A stretch of 64,000 bases of DNA from Bacteroidota bacterium (lineage in GTDB: Bacteria; Bacteroidota; Bacteroidia; UKL13-3), in NCBI GenBank assembly GCA_027487835.1, contig JAIYCU010000037.1, forward strand, positions 98,712 to 162,711. Reading direction: 5' to 3'. Each line of letters starts with the position of its first letter. Position 1 is the first letter of the stretch. Shown piece by piece: positions 56,362 through 64,000 of this stretch. The notes under the pieces are model-generated. The model was not told where the DNA came from. It searched no databases and saw nothing but the letters and a program-made list of their open reading frames with translations. The translations under genes and the position numbers were made by a program.

Positions 56362-56400
56362 ACAAAAAAGCCTGACCAATTGGTCAGGCTTTTTTGTTTA
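56359..56400. terminator. 42-bp perfect palindrome, bidirectional terminator
   Basis: TAAACAAAAAAGCCTGACCAATTGGTCAGGCTTTTTTGTTTA; starts in the stop codon of the PRTase gene. Confidence 0.88.
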
Positions 56401-56415
56401 GAAAGCTTTTGTTGA

Positions 56416-56688
56416 TTACTTAACTTTAGCTTGTAATCCAGCACCAGCTTTAAATTTAACAACCTTTTTTGCTGGGATGTTAATTTCTTTACCTGTTTGA
56501 GGATTGCGGCCTTTACGAGCTGCACGCTTAGTTACTGAGAAAGTACCAAAGCCTACTAAAATAACTTTGTCACCTTTCTTAAGTGCAGTTTGAGTTGATG
56601 CCATGAATGCATCTAATGCAGCTTGCGCTTGAACTTTAGTTACACCGGCAGCTTTTGCCATTGAATCGATTAAGTCTTGTTTGTTCAT
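56416..56688 (-). CDS. HU-family DNA-binding protein
   Basis: MNKQDLIDSMAKAAGVTKVQAQAALDAF...VGFGTFSVTKRAARKGRNPQTGKEINIPAKKVVKFKAG; start corrected from track. Confidence 0.97.
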   Translation of the reverse strand: MNKQDLIDSMAKAAGVTKVQAQAALDAFMASTQTALKKGDKVILVGFGTFSVTKRAARKGRNPQTGKEINIPAKKVVKFKAGAGLQAKVK

Positions 56689-56834
56689 ATTACGATATAA
56701 ATTAAGGGTTTTGCTTAACAAACTTATGCATCGAAATTGAAAAGTCAAGCGTTTTACCTACTTTTCGAATTTTTTCTTCAATTTTTTCTTTCACATGTTT
56801 TCAACATTTGAAGGTTTTTGCTAAAACTCGCTTG

Positions 56835-57368
56835 TTAATTCCCTTTAAAAACAGCTGTAAGTATTATATTTTTCAAGGGCTCTAAGGATTTTATTGGTAG
56901 TTTTACGCAGGCATGGGCTTGCTCGAAATACTTTGAACGTTGGTTCAATAAAATTTCCACTTTGATTCGTTTTTCTTCGCTTGTAAGACCCGCAAATAGG
57001 GGTCTAGTGGTATCTGCTGCCTCAATTCTGCTGAAAATAAATTTTGGGTCAGCCTTAATATAAACAACCAAACCATTTTTTTTCATCCATTCTAAATTGT
57101 CATAAAAGGCTGGGGTACCACCCCCGCATGCCACAATGATTTTTTCTTTTGGAAGTCTATTTTGAAGGATCTTAGTTTCTTGTTCTCTAAAATAATTTTC
57201 GCCTCCTTCTAAGAAAATTTGTGCAATAGAAATCTGCGTTTCGTCTTCAATTAATTCGTCTAGATCAATAAAACGGAAGTTAAATTCTTTGGCTAGCTTC
57301 TTGCCTAATGTGCTTTTCCCAACACCTGGCATTCCTATAAGAAAGACCGTTTCAATCTTAGGTTTCAA
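56835..57368 (-). CDS. aroK: Shikimate kinase
   Basis: IGMPGVGKSTLGKKLAKEFNFRFIDLDELIE; EGGENYFREQETKIL; VACGGGTPAF. Confidence 0.95.
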   Translation of the reverse strand: MKPKIETVFLIGMPGVGKSTLGKKLAKEFNFRFIDLDELIEDETQISIAQIFLEGGENYFREQETKILQNRLPKEKIIVACGGGTPAFYDNLEWMKKNGLVVYIKADPKFIFSRIEAADTTRPLFAGLTSEEKRIKVEILLNQRSKYFEQAHACVKLPIKSLEPLKNIILTAVFKGN

Positions 57369-57378
57369 TGGCGTGGCC

Positions 57379-58494
57379 TTAATTCATATGCTTTTTGAGG
57401 GTGCCAAAACTTGGTATGTTATAGGCCCCCCATTTTTTGATAACAACATTATTTTTCATCAACAGCAATCCTGGATTTGATCTTACCATTGATTTTAGCG
57501 GAATTGCATCCATGGTATAATATTGAAATGGCAATTGATTTTCTTTTACAAAATTAGCAGCATCTTCAGGGGTGGTAGCGGTAATTGCCCAAAAAGGTAT
57601 GCCAGCCTTAATACAATCATTGCTTAATTCTCTGATACCTATAATGGAAGCTAATCTGCTTTTTTCTGTTTTTGTTTGAACCAATAGAAGTTGATATCCT
57701 TTTACCGCAAATAAGCTATCTGTAAATTCTATTCCTGCTGCGTCTGTTAGTTTAAAATCATGGATAGGGGGTTTAAATCCTTCTTTTACAATTTTATCTT
57801 TTCTATCTACAAATTCATATGTGTCTATGTCTTCAGGCATCGCATCTGCTTTAAACTCAAATTGCTTTCCATCTTTTTGGTATATAAAAAGCATTTCAAC
57901 TTCATCTACAGGTGCACCTGGCGGTATTAAGGTTAATTCTTTAATATTATTACCAATTTTATAGGGAAGAAAATCCTTCACAGGCAAAAACATAAAAGTG
58001 TAAAAGGTGAAAAAAGTAGAAACGAGAACAGCTGTAAAAAGTGCAATATTTACAATTACCTTATTAAAAAGTGGTTTTACGTATTGTTGGCCAAAAAATA
58101 GAATGGCAATTAGTACCAATAAAACTACATCTTTTAAGAAACTTTCAACTGGTTTTAGTTTAATGGCATCACCAAAACAACCGCAATCTGTAACCTTTCC
58201 TGTAATTGCGCTATATCCTGTCAATAGTGTGAAGAATATTATCAATAATAACAATAGCCAAGAGTTTAGCCTAACAAAACTACCCAATAGTAAGGCAACG
58301 CCACTTGCAATTTCAAAAATGCAAATAAACATCGACATGCTTACAGCATAATCATTTAAGAATTCGGTGCCAAAGATTTCAAAATACTCGATGAGTTTAT
58401 AGCTAAAACCTAAGGTATCATTGGCCTTTATTAGGCCTGAAATGATAAACAATACCCCAACAAAAATTCTACTGAATTGAACTAAAAATTTCAT
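57379..58494 (-). CDS. DoxX/MauE-like membrane protein with C-terminal thioredoxin-like region
   Basis: ISGLIKANDTLGFSYKLIEYFEIF...SAITGKVTDCGCFGDAIKL. Confidence 0.85.
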   Translation of the reverse strand: MKFLVQFSRIFVGVLFIISGLIKANDTLGFSYKLIEYFEIFGTEFLNDYAVSMSMFICIFEIASGVALLLGSFVRLNSWLLLLLIIFFTLLTGYSAITGKVTDCGCFGDAIKLKPVESFLKDVVLLVLIAILFFGQQYVKPLFNKVIVNIALFTAVLVSTFFTFYTFMFLPVKDFLPYKIGNNIKELTLIPPGAPVDEVEMLFIYQKDGKQFEFKADAMPEDIDTYEFVDRKDKIVKEGFKPPIHDFKLTDAAGIEFTDSLFAVKGYQLLLVQTKTEKSRLASIIGIRELSNDCIKAGIPFWAITATTPEDAANFVKENQLPFQYYTMDAIPLKSMVRSNPGLLLMKNNVVIKKWGAYNIPSFGTLKKHMN

Positions 58495-58507
58495 TTTATT
58501 ATAAGTT

Positions 58508-59086
58508 TTAGGCGTGATTATTTGTTTTTTCTTGAAGTTGAATTAAGGCAAATACTGAATAATTAATCATATCCATTAAATTACTTTCAACCCCTTCACT
58601 GGCAATGGTTTTGCCTTCATTTAATATAATTTGTTTGATTCTTTGAACGCGCATTAATAGCATATCCGTAAATGTGCTTACCAACATTTGACGCCAAATT
58701 TCACCATAATCATGATTTTTGTCAAGCATCAACGATAAACATGCACTTGTTTGTGCGTCGTAATAATTACTTAGGACTTCGGTATTGGGATTTTCTTCGA
58801 AATTATTTGGCATGAGTTGAATTAATCCCATAATGCAATAATTAATAATGCCTTTAAATTCTGGTTCTATGCCTTCGTCTATCTTGGCTATTCCATTCTC
58901 TTCCAGGGTTCTAATTCGGTTCGCTTTAATTAATATTTGGTCAACTAAACTGCTCACACGCATGATGCGCCAACTGCTGCCGTAATCAAGGTTTTTTTTC
59001 AGAAAAATTTCTTTGCAAGAAGAAATTACTTGATTGTATTGTTGTATCGTTTGATTACTCAAGTGCTTTGCTTTATTTTGTTTCAA
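58508..59086 (-). CDS. DUF1599-like conserved protein
   Basis: Internal duplication: CKEIFLKKNLDYGSSWRIMRVSSLVDQILIKANRIRTLEENG / CLSLMLDKNHDYGEIWRQMLVSTFTDMLLMRVQRIKQIILNEG. Confidence 0.85.
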   Translation of the reverse strand: MKQNKAKHLSNQTIQQYNQVISSCKEIFLKKNLDYGSSWRIMRVSSLVDQILIKANRIRTLEENGIAKIDEGIEPEFKGIINYCIMGLIQLMPNNFEENPNTEVLSNYYDAQTSACLSLMLDKNHDYGEIWRQMLVSTFTDMLLMRVQRIKQIILNEGKTIASEGVESNLMDMINYSVFALIQLQEKTNNHA

Positions 59087-59111
59087 GGCAAAAATAGGGG
59101 AGGAGAAACAA

Positions 59112-59963
59112 TTGCAAGCTATATTAAGAAAAAATTCATTGAATTGCGGTGGGAAATTATTGGTTTTGGATCAACCCATAATCATGGGAATTTTAAATGC
59201 TACGCCTGATAGCTTCTATAGCGAAAGCCGATTAATAGAAGTAGAAAGCGCGATTGAAAGGGCTGGAATCATGCTGCAAGAAGGAGCCACTATAATAGAT
59301 ATTGGTGGTCAGTCTACTCGCCCAGGTGCCGACCTAATTTCGGAGCAGGAAGAAGCAGATCGTGTTCTGCCTGTTATTAATGCCATTCATCAGGCAATTC
59401 CAGAACTTATCATTTCAGTAGATACTTTTTATGCCTCAGTAGCTAAGGCTGCTGCTAAATTGGGTGCAGGGATTATTAATGATGTTTCTGGAGGCGAAGA
59501 CCCTGAGATGTTTGCTGCTGTAGGATTGTTAGGTTTGCCTTATGTCCTAATGCATCGCCCAGGTGATGCAAAAGAAATGCAGCAACTTACTCATTATGAA
59601 GATATTTTTTTAGATATTGGAAATTATTTTTCACAGAAAATTGGTACACTTCAACAACTAAATGTAAAGGATATTTTAATTGATCCTGGTTTTGGTTTTG
59701 GTAAAACCTTATCCCAAAATTATCAATTATTAGCTGGTTTGAACCAATTTAAAATATTTGAGTTGCCAATGATGGTGGGTGTCTCACGAAAAAAAATGAT
59801 TCAACAAGTTGTTGGTGCTGATGCAAATAACGCGCTCAATGGTACCACAGCCGTACACATGGCAGCGTTGCTGGCAGGTGCAAATATGCTGCGTGTGCAT
59901 GATGTAAAAGCGGCTAAACAATGCGTTGATATTTATGTGGCAATTGAGCAGCAAATTTCTTAG
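59112..59963 (+). CDS. folP: Dihydropteroate synthase
   Basis: IMGILNATPDSFYSES; IIDIGGQSTRPGA; GAGIINDVSGG; ILIDPGFGFGKTLSQNYQLL; TTG start. Confidence 0.97.
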   Translation: MQAILRKNSLNCGGKLLVLDQPIIMGILNATPDSFYSESRLIEVESAIERAGIMLQEGATIIDIGGQSTRPGADLISEQEEADRVLPVINAIHQAIPELIISVDTFYASVAKAAAKLGAGIINDVSGGEDPEMFAAVGLLGLPYVLMHRPGDAKEMQQLTHYEDIFLDIGNYFSQKIGTLQQLNVKDILIDPGFGFGKTLSQNYQLLAGLNQFKIFELPMMVGVSRKKMIQQVVGADANNALNGTTAVHMAALLAGANMLRVHDVKAAKQCVDIYVAIEQQIS

Positions 59964-59972
59964 TATCGTAAC

Positions 59973-60797
59973 ATGCTTAACGAGCCTTTCGAATTATTAA
60001 CTTATGAAGTTTCTATCATCAACATCATTGATTTGTTGTTGTTGGTCTTTATCTGTTATCAGCTTTTTAAGCTTTTGAAAGGTAGTTTGGCTTTTAATAT
60101 CCTAATAGGCCTACTTACTATTTATATCTTTTGGCTTTTGGTAAGGTATTTTCAAATGCCGCTAATGACGGATTTCTTAGGCCAATTTGCCAAAGTAGGA
60201 ATTATTACCGTTTTAGTTGTATTTCAGCAAGAAATTAGAAAATTTTTAATGGTTATTGGAAATAGTTCAATTCTTGGGGAAAAGAAAAAGTGGTGGAATA
60301 TTTTTCCATGGAAATGGAAGATTCAACAAACCTTTCAAACACCTTTCGATGAGATAATAGAAGCATGCAGAGAATTAGCCGCTCAAAGGGCGGGTGCTAT
60401 TTTGGTTTTCCCAATTACATCAGAAATGAAATTCATAGCTTCTTCTGGTGAAGCAATGGAGTCAATTATTTCTAAACGGCTATTACTTTCATTATTTAAT
60501 AAAACCAGTCCCTTGCATGATGGGGCTGTTATAATTTCAAACGGACGAATTAAAGCTGCAAATTGTGTTTTGCCAGTGAGCGAAAACCCAACATTTATTA
60601 ATAAATATGGACTTCGTCACCTTGCGGCAATTGGCATTACTGAACAAACGGATGCCATTTGTTTAGTGGTTAGTGAAGAACGTGGCGTACTTTCCTTTGT
60701 AAAGGAAGGCATTGTCGAGGAGGACCTTTTGGCAGAGGAAATCATTGATCGCTTAAACCAACAGTTTAGCAAAGAGATGGTAGCCTTAGGAGAATAA
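59973..60797 (+). CDS. cdaA: Diadenylate cyclase CdaA
   Basis: 3 TM helices then VVFQQEIRKFLMVIG; SPLHDGAVIISNGRIKAANCVLPVS; GLRHLAAIGITEQTDAICLVVSEERG. Confidence 0.96.
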   Translation: MLNEPFELLTYEVSIINIIDLLLLVFICYQLFKLLKGSLAFNILIGLLTIYIFWLLVRYFQMPLMTDFLGQFAKVGIITVLVVFQQEIRKFLMVIGNSSILGEKKKWWNIFPWKWKIQQTFQTPFDEIIEACRELAAQRAGAILVFPITSEMKFIASSGEAMESIISKRLLLSLFNKTSPLHDGAVIISNGRIKAANCVLPVSENPTFINKYGLRHLAAIGITEQTDAICLVVSEERGVLSFVKEGIVEEDLLAEEIIDRLNQQFSKEMVALGE

Positions 60798-60799
60798 AA

Positions 60800-61291
60800 T
60801 TAGCTCCTAAAATTTTCAAATTGGAGCGGCACTTCAAAATCTTGCGTTCTAAGTTGCGCAATTATTTCTTGCAAGTCATCAATCTTTTTACCAGTTACAC
60901 GAACTTGGTCGTCATTAACTGCTGCCTGAACCTTTGCACCTACTGTTTTGATGTATGCAATAACTTTTTTAGCTGTTTCTTTGTCTAAGCCTTCTTTAAT
61001 TTTTAATTCTTGCAAAACTATACGCCCGCTTGGGTTAGGTTCTTTGCTTAAATCTAAACTGCGCACATCTAAACCCTGTTTGCTAAATTTACTAAGAATA
61101 ATATCGATTAAGGTTTGCAGCGCCATTTCTTGTTTGGCTTCAAGCTTTACAGACTTATTTTTTTTATCAATTTCAATGCTGCAAAGCTCATCTTTCAAAT
61201 CATATCTGTTGAGTAATTCTTTTTTAGCTGTATTTACCGCATTATCAATTTTTTGCAGGTCAATTTTATTTACAATGTCAAAACTTGGCAT
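60800..61291 (-). CDS. YajQ family nucleotide-binding protein
   Basis: MPSFDIVNKIDLQKIDNAVNTAKKELLNRYDLK...VQAAVNDDQVRVTGKKIDDLQEIIAQLR. Confidence 0.95.
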   Translation of the reverse strand: MPSFDIVNKIDLQKIDNAVNTAKKELLNRYDLKDELCSIEIDKKNKSVKLEAKQEMALQTLIDIILSKFSKQGLDVRSLDLSKEPNPSGRIVLQELKIKEGLDKETAKKVIAYIKTVGAKVQAAVNDDQVRVTGKKIDDLQEIIAQLRTQDFEVPLQFENFRS

Positions 61292-61351
61292 ATTAAGGAA
61301 ACTTTAATAACGTCAAAAGTAAATTATAATTAAATTGCATTGCAAAATAAT

Positions 61352-62152
61352 ATGAAAATAGTGTCAATTAGTATTAAAAATATCAGTTTACTGGTGCTCT
61401 TTGCTGGCTTATTGCTTGTTTCTTGCAGAGATAAGGAATCGCCACCCCCTAGTCCTAGCATTAACAAATATGATACTATTTCAAACTTTCAAGGATTGTT
61501 AGTGCCTACTAATGGTAAATTAAAAGTTAAAGTTTCCTATGTATTTGGGAATAATCCAGTTGAATTGAATACCCAATTTTATAATACAATCGGGGGGGAT
61601 ACTTTTACAATTTCTTTAATTAGACATTATTTCTCTAACTTGACTTTAATTGGAGAGGAGAAAAGTATAAATTTAGGCAATTATCAACTAATTAATGCCG
61701 CAGAGGAGCCTGGTAAGTCTTTCGAAATTTCAGGAGTTCAAGCAGGCGTTTATAATCAACTTAGTTTGGTAATAGGGGTGGATAGCGTTCGAAACAGTTC
61801 TGGTTTGCAAGAAGGAGCGCTTGACCCTGCATATGGAATGTTTTGGACTTGGGCCACAGGATATATTTTTTTTAAATTGGAAGGAAGAACTACACAAAAT
61901 CAAACTTTTGGTTTGCATGTTGGAAGCAATACTATTATTCCAATTAATACAGCTAGCTTGTCTCAATTTAAAATAAAGTCAACTAGTCCAACTCTTACAA
62001 TCGCCATCGATCTTAAAGAGATGTTAGAAGGACCATATAACTACAGTTTGCCAAAAGATGGACACAATATTCATTCACCTTCAGATCCTTCAAATAATTT
62101 GATTTTAAATAATATGAAGGATATGATTAAAGTAATCTCAATTGAAGGATAA
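61352..62152 (+). CDS. MbnP-like lipoprotein
   Basis: Lipobox LLVSCRD; YFSNLTLIGEE...LVIGVDSVRNSSGLQEGALDPAYGMFWTWATGYIFFKLEG. Confidence 0.82.
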   Translation: MKIVSISIKNISLLVLFAGLLLVSCRDKESPPPSPSINKYDTISNFQGLLVPTNGKLKVKVSYVFGNNPVELNTQFYNTIGGDTFTISLIRHYFSNLTLIGEEKSINLGNYQLINAAEEPGKSFEISGVQAGVYNQLSLVIGVDSVRNSSGLQEGALDPAYGMFWTWATGYIFFKLEGRTTQNQTFGLHVGSNTIIPINTASLSQFKIKSTSPTLTIAIDLKEMLEGPYNYSLPKDGHNIHSPSDPSNNLILNNMKDMIKVISIEG

Positions 62153-62154
62153 GC

Positions 62155-63258
62155 ATGAAGAATAGCGTTGTTGTCATATTGTTTTTAAGCTTATTGGTTA
62201 GTTACTCGGCCTGTAAAAAGGAACCTGTAGAAACCAAGGAAGATAATTATGCGTATGACCCAACCCCATTTGATTTAAAGCTTCCTACAAACTTAGGTTG
62301 GACAAGTTTCCCAATTCCTTCAGATAATCCATTAACAAATGCAGGGGTTTCATTAGGTAGAAAATTGTTTTACGACCAAATTCTATCTTCAAATGGCACC
62401 CAAAGTTGCGCTACTTGCCATCAACAAGCATTTGGTTTTACAGACCCTAATCAATTTAGTTTGGGTGCTTTAGGACAAGTTGGTGAAAGGCACTCAATGC
62501 CACTTTTTAATCTTGCATGGGCAGAAAAATATAATCTATCAGGTCATCGTTTTTTCTGGGACGGAGGAGCAAACGATTTAGAAAGGCAAGCGCTAGGGCC
62601 AATCATAAATCCAATTGAAATGTCTAATCCTTCATTAGTACCAGTATTAGAAAGATTACAAGAACATTCAGAATATCCAAAATTGTTTAATAAAGCATTT
62701 GGTTCCGACTCCATTACCTCTGTAAAATTAGCCAAGGCATTGGCTCAATTCGAAAGAACATTAATAAGTTCAAATAGCCCGTGGGATAAGGCCGAAAGAC
62801 GCCAACGTCTTCGTACGCAAAGTGAAATTAATGGGATGCAAATTTTTGTGAGCGAAGAAAAAGGCGATTGCTTTCATTGCCATGGTAACTTGAGTTCCCC
62901 TTTTTTTACAGATTATCTTTTCCATAATAATGGATTAGATGCTAATCCAAAGGACCCAGGTCTTTTCAGAATAACTGGCAATCCTGCTGATTTTGGAAAG
63001 TTTAAAACCTCCTCGCTTAGAAATCTTGCCTTTACTGCACCTTACATGCATGATGGCAGGTTCAAAACGATTATGGAAGTTATCGAGTTTTATAATTCTG
63101 GGGCCAAAATTTCCCAAACCCTAGATCCCAATATTGCAAAACACCAAAAAGAAGGTGGTTTGAACCTAACACCGCAAGAGAAGATGGATTTACACAACTT
63201 TCTGCTTTCCCTTTCTGATAGCTCTTTTATTTCAAATCCTCAATTTTCTAAGCCTTAA
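62155..63258 (+). CDS. Di-haem cytochrome c peroxidase family (MbnH-like)
   Basis: Two CXXCH motifs: CATCHQ and CFHCHG; lipobox SYSACKKE; TSSLRNLAFTAPYMHDGRFKTIMEVIEFY. Confidence 0.92.
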   Translation: MKNSVVVILFLSLLVSYSACKKEPVETKEDNYAYDPTPFDLKLPTNLGWTSFPIPSDNPLTNAGVSLGRKLFYDQILSSNGTQSCATCHQQAFGFTDPNQFSLGALGQVGERHSMPLFNLAWAEKYNLSGHRFFWDGGANDLERQALGPIINPIEMSNPSLVPVLERLQEHSEYPKLFNKAFGSDSITSVKLAKALAQFERTLISSNSPWDKAERRQRLRTQSEINGMQIFVSEEKGDCFHCHGNLSSPFFTDYLFHNNGLDANPKDPGLFRITGNPADFGKFKTSSLRNLAFTAPYMHDGRFKTIMEVIEFYNSGAKISQTLDPNIAKHQKEGGLNLTPQEKMDLHNFLLSLSDSSFISNPQFSKP

Positions 63259-63326
63259 TTTGGAATTTAATGATGAAATTATAATTTTGATACCTATTGA
63301 TACAAAAACAATTATTTAAAATATAC

Positions 63327-64000
63327 ATGAAAAAACAATTACTTACTAGCTTTTTAATGTTGTTGGTCTTGCTATTTGCAGCCACTAATATTAATGCGCA
63401 GTATTGCACTTCAGGTGCAACATCTACTGCCGATGATGAGATAACAAAAGTGAGATTAATTGGTGCCTTTGGCACCCAAATTAATAATCTTACAACCTGT
63501 TATACAACCACTCCTCAATATGTAGATTTTACGGTGACATTGCCTTCTGTAACTTTGGTTCCAGGTAATACTTACACTATTGAGGTTGAGTTATCACAAT
63601 GTAGCGGCTTTTTCTACACTAATTCTTGTAATATTTGGATTGATTACAATAGAAATCAAACTTTTGATGCTGCAGAATTGGTTGGAAATTTAGTGGCTAC
63701 AAATCCTTTTCCTTCAACACATACTTTAAACTTTACTGTACCTACTACAGCTAGTTTAGGTATAACAAGAATGAGATTAGTTCAAGTTGAGGGAGGTACT
63801 GCAACTTCGATTCTTCCATGTGGCGCCTATACTTGGGGTGAAACGGAAGATTATGGCGTTAATGTGAGTAATGGCTCTGCAGGCGGTCCTATCCTACCAC
63901 CGATAGCTAACTTTTTCCCAAGCCAAGCAACCACTTCAACCGTTGCTACTGATACGGTATGGATTAATAGCCCTTATGATTTAGTAGCTACGAGTACAAA
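63327..64000 (+). CDS. Secreted GEVED-domain protein, truncated by window end
   Basis: Translated by hand: MKKQLLTSFLMLLVLLFAATNINAQYCTSGATSTADDEITKVRLIGAFG...CNIWIDYNRNQTFDAAELVG...CGAYTWGETEDYGVNVSN. Confidence 0.85.
   Translation, partial: MKKQLLTSFLMLLVLLFAATNINAQYCTSGATSTADDEITKVRLIGAFGTQINNLTTCYTTTPQYVDFTVTLPSVTLVPGNTYTIEVELSQCSGFFYTNSCNIWIDYNRNQTFDAAELVGNLVATNPFPSTHTLNFTVPTTASLGITRMRLVQVEGGTATSILPCGAYTWGETEDYGVNVSNGSAGGPILPPIANFFPSQATTSTVATDTVWINSPYDLVATST

Larger units (their letters stand above)
2871..63166. repeat. Dispersed decamer family GGTTTGAACC / GGTTCAAACC (14 exact copies in window)
   Basis: Exact + : 2871, 13104, 19601, 31670, 40018, 46648, 59736, 63157. Exact - (GGTTCAAACC on +): 9385, 17749, 20313, 42519, 46137, 53758. 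Confidence 0.88.

Noticed and set aside
2871-63166. GGTTTGAACC as a by-product of codon or dipeptide preference
   Set aside because: Copies occur in several frames relative to the genes and encode different peptides, on both coding and template strands.
1-64000. CRISPR arrays, transposons, prophage, toxin-antitoxin or restriction-modification genes
   Set aside because: None of the hallmark repeats or protein motifs were found.

Overview
A Bacteroidota-type chromosomal segment with promoters matching TAnnTTTG, T9SS/GEVED/PKD secreted proteins, menaquinone genes and class II RNR. It is mostly housekeeping genes with a few accessory blocks: (i) an AT-rich cluster at about 23.9-30.1 kb encoding a PF14907-like nucleotidyltransferase, a PqqD-like protein, an HPr-kinase-like ATPase, three glycosyltransferases and a second, motif-degenerate nucleotidyltransferase-like protein; (ii) a His-rich, probably metal-uptake locus with a TonB receptor at 36.2-39.5 kb; (iii) a MacAB-like export operon at 41.6-47.3 kb; (iv) an MbnP/MbnH-like pair at 61.3-63.3 kb. 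The strongest signal not explained by genes is a dispersed inverted-repeat motif, GGTTTGAACC (= GGTTCAAACC on the other strand). I count 14 exact copies in 64 kb, in both orientations, in unrelated genes and in several reading frames, where about 0.1 would be expected by composition. Degenerate GGTT-N1-2-AACC relatives also occur, two of them abutting intergenic terminators. This resembles a genome-wide protein-recognition, uptake or Chi-like sequence. No CRISPR array, rRNA, integrase, transposase or phage genes were recognised. All calls are by eye; no searches were run.
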